Assembly: GCF_020283565.1 (NCBI RefSeq)
Contig: NC_060060.1
Location: forward strand, 48,162,015 to 48,226,014
Source of the DNA: Trifolium pratense
Taxonomy: Eukaryota; Streptophyta; Magnoliopsida; Fabales; Fabaceae
Direction of reading: 5' to 3'
DNA: 64,000 bases
Shown piece by piece: positions 1 to 10,409 of the stretch. The notes beneath the pieces are model-generated. The model was not told the origin of the DNA. It searched no databases and was given only the letters and a program-made list of their open reading frames with translations. The stretch's first letter is position 1, and each line of letters starts with the position of its first letter. The position numbers were made by a program, and so were the translations under genes.

Positions 1-686
1 AGTTTTGTCTTTACATTAAAAGCATGGTATGAATAAAACAATAGATATATAATATATCTTTCATTGATTCATCATTAGTATTATACCAAATTATAAAGAC
101 AAAACCCCTAATTTAATCTAATCCACCAAAAATGTTCTTACCTTTGCAAGCACAAGTGCACAACAGTTGATCGACGGCCAAAACTTTCAAACCAAATCTC
201 AATTAAACAAAACCAGTTACAAAAACTTGAAACAGAATCACATCACCACCCTCTTCAATTTAAAAAAAAAAAAATTCTATAGCACACAAACGCTGCACAA
301 CATTAACACATCAATTTAGTATATTTTGCACCCAATCTAAAAGAATAGGAGAAGACAAGAAACAAGTAAAGGGGAATCAAAAGCCATTGAATAAATAGGA
401 GAAGAAACGAAATGGAAAAATGATATTTAAGTCGAACTAAGCTTACATTCTACGTTCTAAGTTGAAAAGTAATCAATTTTAAGTGATTTAAGAATACAAA
501 TATGAAAGGTAAATCGGTCGTTGGCTTTTCTATTATCAGGTACTACTAATTTACAACGTATCTTCACATATATTTTCTTCTTCCTTTTATCTTCCTTCAT
601 TAAATGCTAATATGCAAATCCAAATAAAGAAAATCAAAACCAAACAATGCTTCGAATTAATACCAAGCCATGCGAGTTCTTTATAA
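1..686. other. AT-rich non-coding, left end of copy 1
   Basis: No convincing gene is seen. A 45-bp segment around 310-365 is present here but missing in copy 2. Confidence 0.6.
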
Positions 687-884
687 ATGTCTCTTCCGTT
701 ACAGAGCTTGAAACGATTATCGAAGTTGCTACTATTGTTATCGTCATTTTATCGGAGAGAACAAGCGGAGTTGGAGGTGGCGGTGGTTGAAACTCAATCG
801 GAGAGTTGCGGCTGTGAAACGGTGTTGTTGGAGGAAGATGAAGACGCGAGAAGACAAATCGATGAATCTAGGAAAGGAAATTGA
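687..884 (+). CDS. Unrecognised small ORF, 65 codons (conserved in copy 2 at 31354)
   Basis: A 65-codon ORF starting MSLPLQSLKRLSKLL, with a leucine-rich N-terminal third and an acidic stretch (LLEEDEDARR) near the C-terminus. Copy 2 has the same ORF at 31354-31551 with one change (Gln6 to Arg). I do not recognise a family. Conservation between copies is uninformative because the whole segment is nearly identical. It could be a first exon, a small gene or chance. Confidence 0.2.
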   Translation: MSLPLQSLKRLSKLLLLLSSFYRREQAELEVAVVETQSESCGCETVLLEEDEDARRQIDESRKGN

Positions 885-1850
885 GAGCGTGCAAAATGAA
901 ATTGGAAACTTATATAGTCTGGGAATCTTTTACAAGTAAAAGGAATGTTGAGTTGCTCACAATCAAGTATTTTGATGATGTGGCACTCTATAAGAAAAGT
1001 TTACAATCTCTATTAAAAAACTTTTTCATCATCTCCTTTAATTAAATCATTTTAATTATCAATATATCAAATTATCACTATATAACTTCTTACAATTATC
1101 ATAAAAAAAACCTTCTTACAAATTATGGCTACCAAATCCATAAAAAATTTATACGGAATACTCTTCTTTTTTGCTCATCATGTTGCATTGCATAACTATT
1201 TACATACTCAATAGTGTTCTAATGCAAAATCTAAAATAAATAATTTGTTTGTTTCACTAATAAAAAATTTATACTACTTTTTTTTTACTTTTCATATGAT
1301 GATGATGTGACACCTCAAAAAAAATTTCATGCAAAATTTAAAAGAATTAAATGTATTTTTTTTTATTTGTTCAATTATTTTATATTTATTTATTGTTTGA
1401 AATTATAACATTTTATAAATTTATTTTCAACTATTTATTTATTTTATTTATTATGATCTACAACACAATTTCCTTTTCTGAACTATTTTTTTTCCTACTA
1501 TTGAGTTCTTTAATTATTATGATGATCTAAAAGATTATTTTTTCTATTATTGAATTCTTTTTTGTTGACAATGAAAGATATATAACATTTTGGTGGTCCG
1601 TATAACAACGTATCAATTGTGGCTCTTTTGTCTTTCTCTCATCTACTTTATTATGTAACTCCCACTTAATCATTCCCACATTTACTTTATCATGTAACTC
1701 CAAGTAATTAATATTTGTAACCACTGCATGTGTGACTCTCTATAGCCAAACTCTTCGTATTTTTTTTTGGGTCACATCCTAACACTCTTCCTATATTCTT
1801 TTTTTGAACAAGCCTAACTCTTCCTATATTCATAACATACATTAATTGGT
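885..1850. other. AT-rich non-coding, nothing recognised
   Basis: Mostly T- and A-runs with no exon-like stretch on either strand. The equivalent in copy 2 is 31552-32516. Confidence 0.6.
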
Positions 1851-1853
1851 TCC

Positions 1854-1861
1854 TATATAAA
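1854..1861 (+). promoter_or_regulatory. Candidate TATA box upstream of the gene-like 5' end
   Basis: TATATAAA lies about 80 bp before an ATG at 1941, a normal distance for a plant core promoter with a short 5' UTR. It is identical in copy 2 at 32520-32527. It is the nearest promoter-like signal upstream of the CLASSY palindrome at 2749. Confidence 0.4.
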
Positions 1862-1940
1862 TGTGTCCATTCCTCATATACTCATCACCTTTCACACCCA
1901 AGAAATATTTTAATTACACAACTAAGAGAGTTACCACATC

Positions 1941-2213
1941 ATGTCTGCTTCTCAAAGTAATGCAAATAAGTAAGCATATTGTTCTTACATTTCATACACC
2001 TATGCTCTTCACATGCAATATTTCCAATTACATAAGACTTAACCCTTTATACATATACAATCTTGGTTTGTTTTCCTTACAGGCCAACAGGAGCTGGAGA
2101 TCAATAACCTCGACAATGCGACAAATGAAAGTAGTATAAAAGTGTGCATTGCTAGAATGTGGGACAATCTGCAGATTCAACAAATATTTAAGGCTTCCTA
2201 TTTTAGCGATATG
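1941..2213 (+). pseudogene. Gene-like 5' end, possibly an RPA1/OB-fold fragment (two exons)
   Basis: Exon 1 (1941-1956, ATG TCT GCT TCT CAA A) can splice at a GTAATG donor to exon 2 (2083-2213, acceptor TTACAG). This gives a 49-codon open frame that ends at another GT donor (2214). The peptide contains ESSIKVCIARMWDNLQ, which resembles the start of the OB-fold in plant replication protein A 70-kDa-like proteins, some of which are carried by Helitrons. I could not follow further exons. The short 5' UTR and TATA box make it look like a real gene start. The assignment rests on a short motif. The same structure is in copy 2 (32607-32622 and 32749-32879). Confidence 0.3.
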
Positions 2214-2748
2214 GTATAATTTGTTAGTCTAATTTTTAAGCATATTTTCTTATTTACTTATACCGATATCGATTAATATGAATATGACTATTTTTTCATG
2301 TGAAGGAAACAAACAGGATGTGTATTTAACTCTGATGGCAGTCATGTAACCATCCTTTTTTATTGATATAATGTTTGTTACTAGAAAAATCTTCTTTTTT
2401 GTGTATTATTTTATTAGTCTAATGTTTTAGCTTATTTGTTTCTTATATTCTTATGTTGATTAATGAGAATATATTTAATTTTTCATGTGAATAAGTTGAA
2501 GAGGATAAAAGAGACTTCTATTTATTGATTTTGTAGTGCCTTAAAATTTATATAGATTGAGGGTATGTATCATTGATGTTGGAGGCATTCAATCAAAGGA
2601 GGGCAATCCAAATAATTTAGAAATATAAATATGTGTTTCAACTCATTTTTAAATACTATATTGTCTACAATGTGTAGGTGATATATCTCAAGAGAAATAC
2701 AGAAAGATGAAGTAGTATTTCAATTTGATATATCTCAATCTATGGTGA

Positions 2749-3453
2749 TATATTGTTTCACTAATTTTCTTGTTGTGAGATTCATATATTGGCATCATGC
2801 TTTATTTTGTATTTTGTTCTGACTTTTGCATACTTGTATTGCGCATGACACAGAGGGATAAATATCCATATGAAGGGTACGAAAAAAGAGCTTCATCGGA
2901 GGATTCTGAAAATTCCTTACACTTGGATTGCTCTCAGTCTCGCGTCAATGTTTCCAATGGTGATTTAGATGCTAATATCTGTCATAAAAAAGGCACAGTT
3001 TGAGACCTAATTTCTGAAGTGAGAGAAACTTTGTATCCTCATCGACAGGAAGGCTTTGAAGTCATTTGGAAAAACTTGGCAGGAAGCATCAGTCTTCAAC
3101 TTTTTAAGACTGATGCTTCCTGCCAAGTTTTTCCAAATGACTTCAAAGCCTTCTTGTTGATGATGATACAAAGTTTCTCTCACTCCAGGAATTAGGTCCC
3201 AAACTGTGCCTTTTTTATGACAGATATTGGCATCTAAATCACCATCGGAAACATTGACGCGAGACTGAGAGCAATCCAAGTGTAAGGAATTTTCAAAATC
3301 CTCCGATGAAGCTCTTTTTTCGTACCCTTCATATGGATATTTATCCCTCTGTGTCATGCGCAATACAAGTATGCAAAAGTCAGAACAAAATACAAAATAA
3401 TGCATGATGCCAATATATGAATCTCACAACAAGAAAATTAGTGAAACAATATA
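2749..3453. repeat. Inverted repeat of a CLASSY-type SNF2 gene fragment (copy 1)
   Basis: Two arms of about 348 bp (2749-3096 and 3105-3453) are near-perfect reverse complements around an 8-nt loop at about 3100. The left arm on the plus strand and the right arm on the minus strand encode the same peptide, with PYEGYEKRASSED, then VWDLIPGVRETLY, then EGFEVIWKNLAGSI. The last two match the block just before the helicase Walker A region in plant CLASSY (CLSY3/4-like) SNF2 proteins, which recruit RNA polymerase IV in RNA-directed DNA methylation. The left arm has Trp changed to TGA (3001-3003). Each arm begins with intron sequence ending in a CAG acceptor before AGGGATAAATA, so capture was from genomic DNA, not mRNA. 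It cannot make a CLASSY protein. Confidence 0.8.
3007..3405 (-). pseudogene. CLASSY-like fragment, right arm of the palindrome
   Basis: A 132-codon reading frame on the minus strand. Its first about 20 codons are intron-derived (hydrophobic, ending in CAG before the RDKYPYEG codon run). Codons 21-95 are CLASSY-like, including the conserved Trp in GTVWDLIPG. The rest reads through the palindrome centre into antisense of the left arm. It is a fragment of one exon plus flanking intron, without the Walker A, DEAH or helicase C regions, so it has no enzymatic function. Confidence 0.7.
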
Positions 3454-3455
3454 AG

Positions 3456-3518
3456 TAACGGTGCATATAACTACTAGAAATAACTTTTTACATGAAGCAA
3501 GTGTTATATGCACCGTTA
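3456..3518. repeat. Short perfect stem-loop beside the CLASSY palindrome
   Basis: TAACGGTGCATATAAC at 3456-3471 is the exact reverse complement of 3503-3518, with a 31-nt loop. It starts 3 bp after the CLASSY palindrome ends. It may be a tiny MITE or the end structure of the element that captured the CLASSY fragment. Copy 2 has it at about 34123-34185. Confidence 0.6.
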
Positions 3519-4414
3519 GAGATTATTACATGAACAACTTTTTTTTTTAAAGCAAACATGAACAACTTTTATCCATTTAGAGAATTGTGTATAACTACAA
3601 AAAAGATAATCAAGAACCAAGTGCGTTTGGGAACAATTTTGCTCCATTTGAAGCTTTTGGGCATAAGTGTAAGAACATATTCATGAACCATGTGCATTTG
3701 ATAAAATTTACTGTAAAGAAATATATTTATGATGGGATTAATCATTTAAATATTGTATATAACTATTCAAGAAAATTGGTGATAAATGAATCTTGCACCT
3801 TTATTACACAATTTTTAAAGTTTGATTTATTTAATCGAACTTAATAGTGACAACAAGTGACCTCTCTTTCAATTTTATCCTGATGTTTAATATTGGCACA
3901 CATATCACATAGCAATTTAATTTTTCACAATTATTTTGAGTTTTTTTTTTTTACGCAATTTATTTATTTTAACTTTTAAAGCCATTTGGTTATCACACTT
4001 TCAAATATTGACCTTAACAGCAAGAGGAAAGCTTAAACTTTTTACCGATATGTCTCATGTAAACAGCTTTGATCATCAAGTCGACATCTCCTTCGGACTA
4101 TATCCATCTTGGTCCTGCCGCTGCTTCGCCATTGTTTCTTCCGCCGCCTTTGCTGCATCACCTTCTTTCGCCATAGAGGAGCATGTGTGGCTGCCAGAGA
4201 GGAGCATGTAATGGATTCTAATCAGTGTTGTTCTTCCAATCTTCTTGAACTATGGCCCAGTTTTATGTCTCAACACCAGATTTATTTCAGGAAGGTATGA
4301 GTGTGGTGTTGGTTTCACCAACTCAAGTTCTAGCACCGTTGATGGATGAATATTGGGCAAGATCTAAGTTCTAGCATGTGATTGTGAACACAAAAATGAG
4401 ATTAAGCTGTTGTT
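3519..4414. other. Non-coding stretch with the left half of a foldback repeat
   Basis: Several short ORFs here are not credible genes: none has family resemblance or codon structure. Bases 4334-4400 are the left arm of an inverted repeat whose right arm is now at about 8561-8620, beyond the CACTA insertion. The same segment recurs diverged at 59770-60110. Confidence 0.6.
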
Positions 4415-4779
4415 TCTCACTACAAGAAAACTGCCTTGTAGCTTCAACATTTTAGCGTCGGCCACGACACGGACGCTACTAGCGTCACAGTTACGTCTGT
4501 TGAGTGGACGCTATAACTATTTTCCATTTAATTTTAATTTTTAAAGAATCATTAAACATAGCATCCGCTCTTGTTGACGTTACTTCGAAGCTAAACGAAA
4601 ATGAAAATTACAATACATATTAGCGTCTGATTAGATAGACTCAAATACTTCTCTTTTTTATTAGTTAATTAACAAATTTACTAGCATCTGCTGGAGCGGA
4701 TGCTAAAGAGACTGAATTAAATAAATACTTAAATAAAAAAATTAACAAAATCTTGATATTTTGCTTTTAACCAAGAAAT

Positions 4780-5820
4780 CCTCTTTTATACCCTTTCATT
4801 TTTTATTTCCCTTTCTCACTCATTCTCAAGAACCCTATCTCAAGAACCCTAGTTTTGATTTTCAAAAAACCCAATTCAATAGAAGGGAGGGAACCCTCTT
4901 CACTGCTTCATATGAACCCTAAAACCTTTTTCCTCAAATTCGGTGAACGGTTCACCACTTCACAAAAGCTCACTCAATCAAAGGTCACATGATTTTCTTA
5001 GGGTTTTCTTTCAACCGAATCCCTTTTGTTTTTTTCCAAAAAACACGTCGCTGAATCCATCGTCAAATCATCCACCTATCGCTTTCTCCTTCTTCAATTT
5101 CTCCATGCCAACTAACGATGGGTTCAACAACGACGATGCGGAACATCTGTTTCAGATCTAAGGTGACAAAAGCTCCAGGTATCAAATACCAGATGTTCTT
5201 CTCAGATTTGGATTTGATTTTCGATTTTGATTTCTCAAACACCTTACCGAACAACAACAACATCATACGTAAGTGAATTTGACCAATTTGAATATAGAAA
5301 CTCAACTTTGACACTGTTGTGGAATTAGTTACAGTTCTTTGTATCTCTAAAACTATTTGGTCATTGATTCTATTGCAAAATACTGAGTTACTTATGCATC
5401 TCTAAAGCTATTTGGTTATCATGCAAAATACTAGATTTGTTGGTCCTTCATAGGTATATTTTATTTTAATCAACATAATTTACTATATTATGCATACCAC
5501 TTAAATTTGGTGACAACAATTTGGTTATAATATACTACTTATAGTTAGCTATGCCATTGTTGAGGTCACAACTTTCTATCTTGAAACTTTACTATGGTAT
5601 TGCTTGATTGATATGTCCTTTGAATAAATGTTGTTGAATGTTTATAGTTTACCTGGTGGCTTATCATATTGTGCTTTCTTCATTAATTAATCCATCCCTT
5701 TTTCATTATCCCTGCATATTCCCTCTAAAAGAAAAGAAACCCTAACTTTGTCTCTTTGTGCGAATCTTGTAATCCCATTATTGACGCAATCCCGCCAACA
5801 AAGCTGACCAACAACTCCCA
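4780..5820. other. CACTA interior, left part, no gene identified
   Basis: Contains plant 5'UTR/promoter-like text (repeats of AACCCTA and CTCAAGAACCC at 4830-4920) and short ORFs at 4943-5161 without recognisable homology. It may be the captured upstream part of the alpha-NAC gene; this is inference from position only. Confidence 0.35.
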
Positions 5821-6580
5821 TTCGTTGAGGAAACAACCTTCAAGAAGAAACCTCTTCCGCAGGTTTCCTCATTTCCATTGAATTGGACAGATCTATTCAT
5901 TCTCTACTTTGTTTTATTCTCTCATTTCCTCTTATGATCTGTTTTCCCATTAGGAAGATGACGATGCTCCTATTGTTGAAGACAACAAAGACGAATCTGA
6001 CGACTAAGAAGACGAAGCTCAAGGTACTTTTTGTAATTTCATTTTCATGGCTTACAGAAAATCGTTGTTCCTTTTTTGTATTATACATCATTATTATTAA
6101 CATTGTTTGATGTCAAAATTACTATATAATAGAACAAATATAATCACAAAACATGTATAATTATAAAACTTTTGAGCCTTGTACAGTATAAACCAAACCA
6201 CCATTATAATTATAGATATAGATATGAGAATGCAATTTTACAATTACTACTATCCTTACATTATTATAAAATAAATGTCGATATCGATGGATATGGATAT
6301 TCTTTTTCAATGATATAAAACAAAGTTCTTTGGGATTGTAATTTTGGAAAAATGAAATAATGTGAAAGATTTTAGGATCATAGTTATAGCCTTATCTAAA
6401 GAAATCACAATTTGCATTTTATTATCATGAATGTATCTTCAATTGAAAATACTATATACATATTGGCCTCTGATGTTGTTATATTTTGATTTGTTTAATT
6501 GGACTTTGAGATGTAGGTGGAACTGAAGGCTCTAGGCAAAGCAGAAGTGAGAAGAGTCGAAAAGCAATGTTGAAGCTGAG
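5821..6580 (+). pseudogene. Captured alpha-NAC (nascent polypeptide-associated complex) gene fragments
   Basis: Three exon-like blocks with intact splice signals lie inside the CACTA element. Block 1 is 5821-5862, ending CAG before GTTTCC, and reads EETTFKKKPLPQ (least certain). Block 2 is 5954-6023, reading EDDDAPIVEDNKDESDD, then an in-frame TAA at 6005-6007, then EDEAQ. Block 3 is 6517-about 6580, reading GGTEGSRQSRSEKSRKAMLKL. Phases join correctly. The acidic run followed by QSRSEK(K)SRKAMLKL is diagnostic of the N-terminal half of alpha-NAC, a ribosome-associated chaperone subunit. The NAC beta-barrel and UBA domains are absent, one Lys codon is lost and there is a stop, so this is a non-functional capture that kept its introns. 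Confidence 0.75.
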
Positions 6581-6599
6581 ACTAAATTTATTGGTTCGT

Positions 6600-8140
6600 A
6601 GCTTTCATCACTCCTCCCCAACAGTTTGTCGTCCTCAACTTTTCTGCCACCATACATCCCCAAAATTTATTGGTTCGTAACTATTGCTCTTTGTTTAAGG
6701 TTTTTCTCAGTGAAATTTAGGGTTTTGTTCTTGTTTGGTTAAATGATGAAGTTGCTTGATTCTTGAAGGTTAATTTCATTTGAGGAAATTTAGGATTAAA
6801 TAGATTTTTGCATCAGTACTCTACTCTATTCATTGCAACAAGTGTGAAAATTAGGATTAAATTGTGTTGTGTGACTCTTTGGTTGATTGTCTGATAGTTG
6901 TGATCTCTCGTGCTTTGTATTTTTAAATCATGTTTTGCATATCTATATCATGCTTGGAATGAAAGTGTATAAAATAGCATGCTTATGCTGTGGGTGATCC
7001 ATAAATATATGTACATTATGGCTGTTTCTTTTCATCTCTAACATGTTGGAGAAAGTACATGCTTGTTGCTTATAGAAATTGCTAAAGTCTATTAGTATTT
7101 GTGGCATTTCTTGAATCTACTATGTTTTTAATTGGTTCTTTCTTCCCTCACATTGAGCAAATAAAAGTCCTGATTGCTTGAGTCTAATTGGCATTTTGTT
7201 ATATACGCATGGTTTTAACTTGTTCCAAAATGCATACTTGTTGTCGTTGTTTGCTTCTCCACTCTATGTGAGCCTTTCTCTCAAAAAGGTTATGACCTCA
7301 AGATTTTGTGGGATGTGTGCTATTGGATTTAATGTCTTGTATCAGTTATTGGCATAAATTTTGCAATTTTTTATCCCACTCAGCTTGTGAGTGATTAGTT
7401 CTTCTATTTCTTCAAATACATATTCACACATTTAATTTTCTTTGAATTTGGACGACTTTTGATGTGCTTGAATGGTGGCTAAAGTATCCAATTTATGTTT
7501 AAGATTTATTATACTTTAAGGGAATTTATTCTTTTTAATTTTTTAAAAATGCACGAGATCAACCAATACGAAGCTTGCAATTGCCTTATCTTTAGCTAAT
7601 TACACATATGTATGTGCATATAATTATCTATCTCTATAACAAAAATACTTCAAAATCTGATTTGCATTTGTTTAGTTTTATCCCTAAGCTTCCCAGTTGT
7701 ATCTAATTGGTCCTTACTCTTTGAATTGCCTCATGATTAATTTAGCCACTAATTTGGTGCAATATGAGCTAACGATTTGAGTTATTCATTTAGTGTTTTA
7801 TATCCTTATTGGGATCTTCACCAATCTTTCTTGTGTATAAATTTTCAGGTTGTCACTGAAGATTTGGAAGGATCTTCACCAAATAGGTTTTTTCGGTGTA
7901 GACTTTACTCTCGATTTGTTAGACATATATTTGATTTGTTTTTCTTAGTGTTATTGTTGTATAACATAATGGTTGCCAATCTCTTGAGATTCTTAAAATT
8001 TACACCAAATAAGTTTAGTTTGTTTGTTGGTTGAGATATTGTGTTTGTCACTTTGTATGACTATTGATTTTATGGATTTGTATGTGTGGTTGGGAGAGAG
8101 TTTAATTATAAATATATATTTTTTTTAAATAAAATAAAAT
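6600..8140. other. CACTA interior, right part, no gene identified
   Basis: AT-rich sequence with intron-like character and a short direct repeat (AAATTTATTGGTTCGTA at 6584 and about 6663). An 85-codon ORF at 7777-8034 shows no recognisable domain. Confidence 0.4.
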
Positions 8141-8503
8141 AGCGTCTGCCAAGCCGACTCTATTGGCTAATAAATAGCTTCAAAATAAAGCAGACGCTAG
8201 AAATAGCGTCCGCTACACGGACTCTATTGGCAACAATTAATAGAAGCAAACCATACACATAGCGTCACACAAACGCCGAAGCTACTAGCGTCTGCCGTAT
8301 ACCTGTGATTGTAGCTTCAACATAGCATCTCCTCAGACGGACGCCAAATAGCGTCTACTGGACGCAACTGTCTAGCTTCAGGCGTTTAAGTGTCCGCCAT
8401 GACCTGGACGTTAAGCAGACGCTAAATACCTTGTAGCGTCCGTTTTTTGCCATTTAGCGTCTAATTTTGGCCGACGCTCCAGAGCAGTTTTGTTGTAGTG
8501 TCT

Positions 8504-10400
8504 AGTGAATTTGTCTACGTTCTTTCCATAACTATGTTCAAAACTTCACTTAGGAAGACAACTCATTTTTATATTCACAATCAAACTTAGATCTAACCTA
8601 ATATTCATCCATTAACGGTGGTTGGTAGGATCATCGACGACGGTGGTAAGGAGGATGGTCTATGATAGTGGTAAAAAGACCATCCGATATGTGGTTGGCA
8701 GCTATAGTGAGGGTAGTTGAAGGGCTAACCCTTGATTAGAGGCTTCAAAGGTAGGGAGCCTATTGGCCGTGAGAGGTACTATGTTAAAATTGTGCATACC
8801 TTAGCCTAAATGATGAGTTAGGTTTTATAGTGTGAGAATTAGGGTTTTTAGGCCCTAGAACCTTCTATTGGATAGCTGTCCTGGTAGCCATGTGTAGGAA
8901 GATCGTTGAAGGCCTTTGATCCAACGGATCTGACTTGTTTACAGGCCCTAATCTGGTATTCCTCTAGGGCATGTCCACCGTATGTTCTGCCTAGCGTTAG
9001 GCCTTAGGGTGACCCGGTCTATTGTACGAAAATGGGCCGGAGGCCTAGTCCAACAAATTTCTAAACCGATAGGACAACTATTTTCCTTTTTTAATTAACC
9101 ATATAAATGAAAATCTATATTTGCTATATTCTAAATTTAAAAATATTAAAAATTGATATTCATGAATGATTTAACAATCCTCTTCTTTTTCAAATTTATA
9201 TTTACACATAAGGAAAATTCAACAATGAATACCAATATTAATAAGATTTTTTTCTGTTAATTGTTTTTCCCTTAGTAATATATTTTCTTTTAAAATTTTA
9301 ATATAAAGATATAAAATATGCTACTCAAAATAAACAATTAAATTATTATTATTATTATGGGTTAAATATAATTTTAGTCTCTATAAAATTATCAAATTTT
9401 GTGTTTGTTTCCATAAAAAAATGACGGCATGTTTTGGTTCCTACAAAATTATTATGCATATCATTTTAGCGTTTTTTTTTTTTTGAGAAGCATATTATTT
9501 TAGTCTTTGCCGTTAAACCAATGTTTATTCTTGAATGACTATTTTGCATACATGTTTAGAACATTACAAAAAGTTCTTAAAAAAAAACTCAAAATTTGAT
9601 TTCCAAGTGGATATTTACGTTACTTTTATCTATATCTTCAAAATTTAAAAATTCATATTAAATTCAAATTACACTATTGAGATAAGGTCTAGCCTCCATG
9701 TATGATAATAAGAAATTAATAAAAATTGTTAAATGTCAAAATATTAATTTAGATCTTGCATTAGTACAATCTTTTTAAAAAAGTAGTATAAATTTTTGAT
9801 TAGTGAAGCAAAGAAATTACTTTTGGATTTGGTAACCATAATTTGTAAGAAGTTTTTTTATTTTTACGATAATTGTATATAGTGATAATTTGATAATTAA
9901 AATGATTTAAAAAAGAGATGATGAAAATGTTTTAATAGAGATTTTAAACTTTTCTGCCACATCATCACAATGCTTGCTTATGAGCAACTCAACCTTCCTT
10001 TTACTCTTCGAAGGTTCGTTTTTATACAGTTAGGGCCATCGAACCGGCCCAACCAGCAACCAGAGCTGTACCTTTCCCCAATTTTGAAGTTTTGCTGCTT
10101 AGCCAAAGGGCTTAAACAAATGTGGGACTATGAAGTTATGGCAGGAACTAAGACAAGCAAATAAGATTTCTCTAATTCCTTATGTAAACATAATTATTAC
10201 TATAGAAATATTATCATATTCGTTCAAAGCGCATCAAGTTTAAGTTGGAACTGATAGAAATATTTGAGATGACGACAATTCTTGGATTTATGACATATTT
10301 TCATGGAATGGAAATCAAGCAAAGAATGCAGAGAAGTAAACACTCCAATGAACTCGTGAGGAGAAGCTTTGCAAAGAAGATGGAACTGAAAAGATGTGTG
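8504..10400. other. Non-coding repeat-derived sequence of copy 1
   Basis: Includes a repeat module at about 8870-9350 (centred on GCGTTAGGCCTTAGGGTGAC) that recurs at 12147-12630, 35455-35935, 38620-39105 and, diverged, 60475-60950. From 9350 there is the familiar legume-type dispersed sequence with GGTTAAATATAATTTTAGTC. No gene is seen. Copy 2 (35080-36930) lacks about 65 bp found here at 10006-10070. Confidence 0.6.
8870..9350. repeat. 480-bp dispersed module, instance 1 (also 12147-12630)
   Basis: The module starts near TGTCCTGGTAGCCATGTG and runs through GGGCCGGAGGCCTAGTCC into an AT-rich tail. Two instances sit in each segmental copy, about 3.3 kb apart and in the same orientation, and a fifth diverged instance is in the third copy at 60475-60950. 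It is either an old internal duplication or a dispersed element; I see no terminal repeats. Confidence 0.75.
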
Positions 10401-10409
10401 ATGCGTCAA

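Larger units (their letters stand above)
4418..8500. mobile_element. Non-autonomous CACTA (En/Spm-type) transposon, 4083 bp
   Basis: Left end CACTACAAGAAAACTGC and right end GCAGTTTTGTTGTAGTG form 17-bp terminal inverted repeats with one mismatch. The element is flanked by TCT at 4415-4417 and 8501-8503, the 3-bp target duplication typical of CACTA elements. Copy 2 has the uninterrupted site at about 35085 with one TCT. Subterminal regions (4440-4700 and 8140-8490) are packed with short GC-richer repeats around TAGCGTC and its complement, presumably transposase-binding sites. No transposase is visible, so movement must have been in trans. The interior carries exon-like fragments of alpha-NAC. 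Confidence 0.95.

Noticed and set aside
4109..4300. ORFs at 3936-4300 and copy 2 equivalents as possible genes
   Set aside because: Two overlapping frames of the same sequence, no family resemblance, and the third copy (59782-59997) does not preserve the frame.
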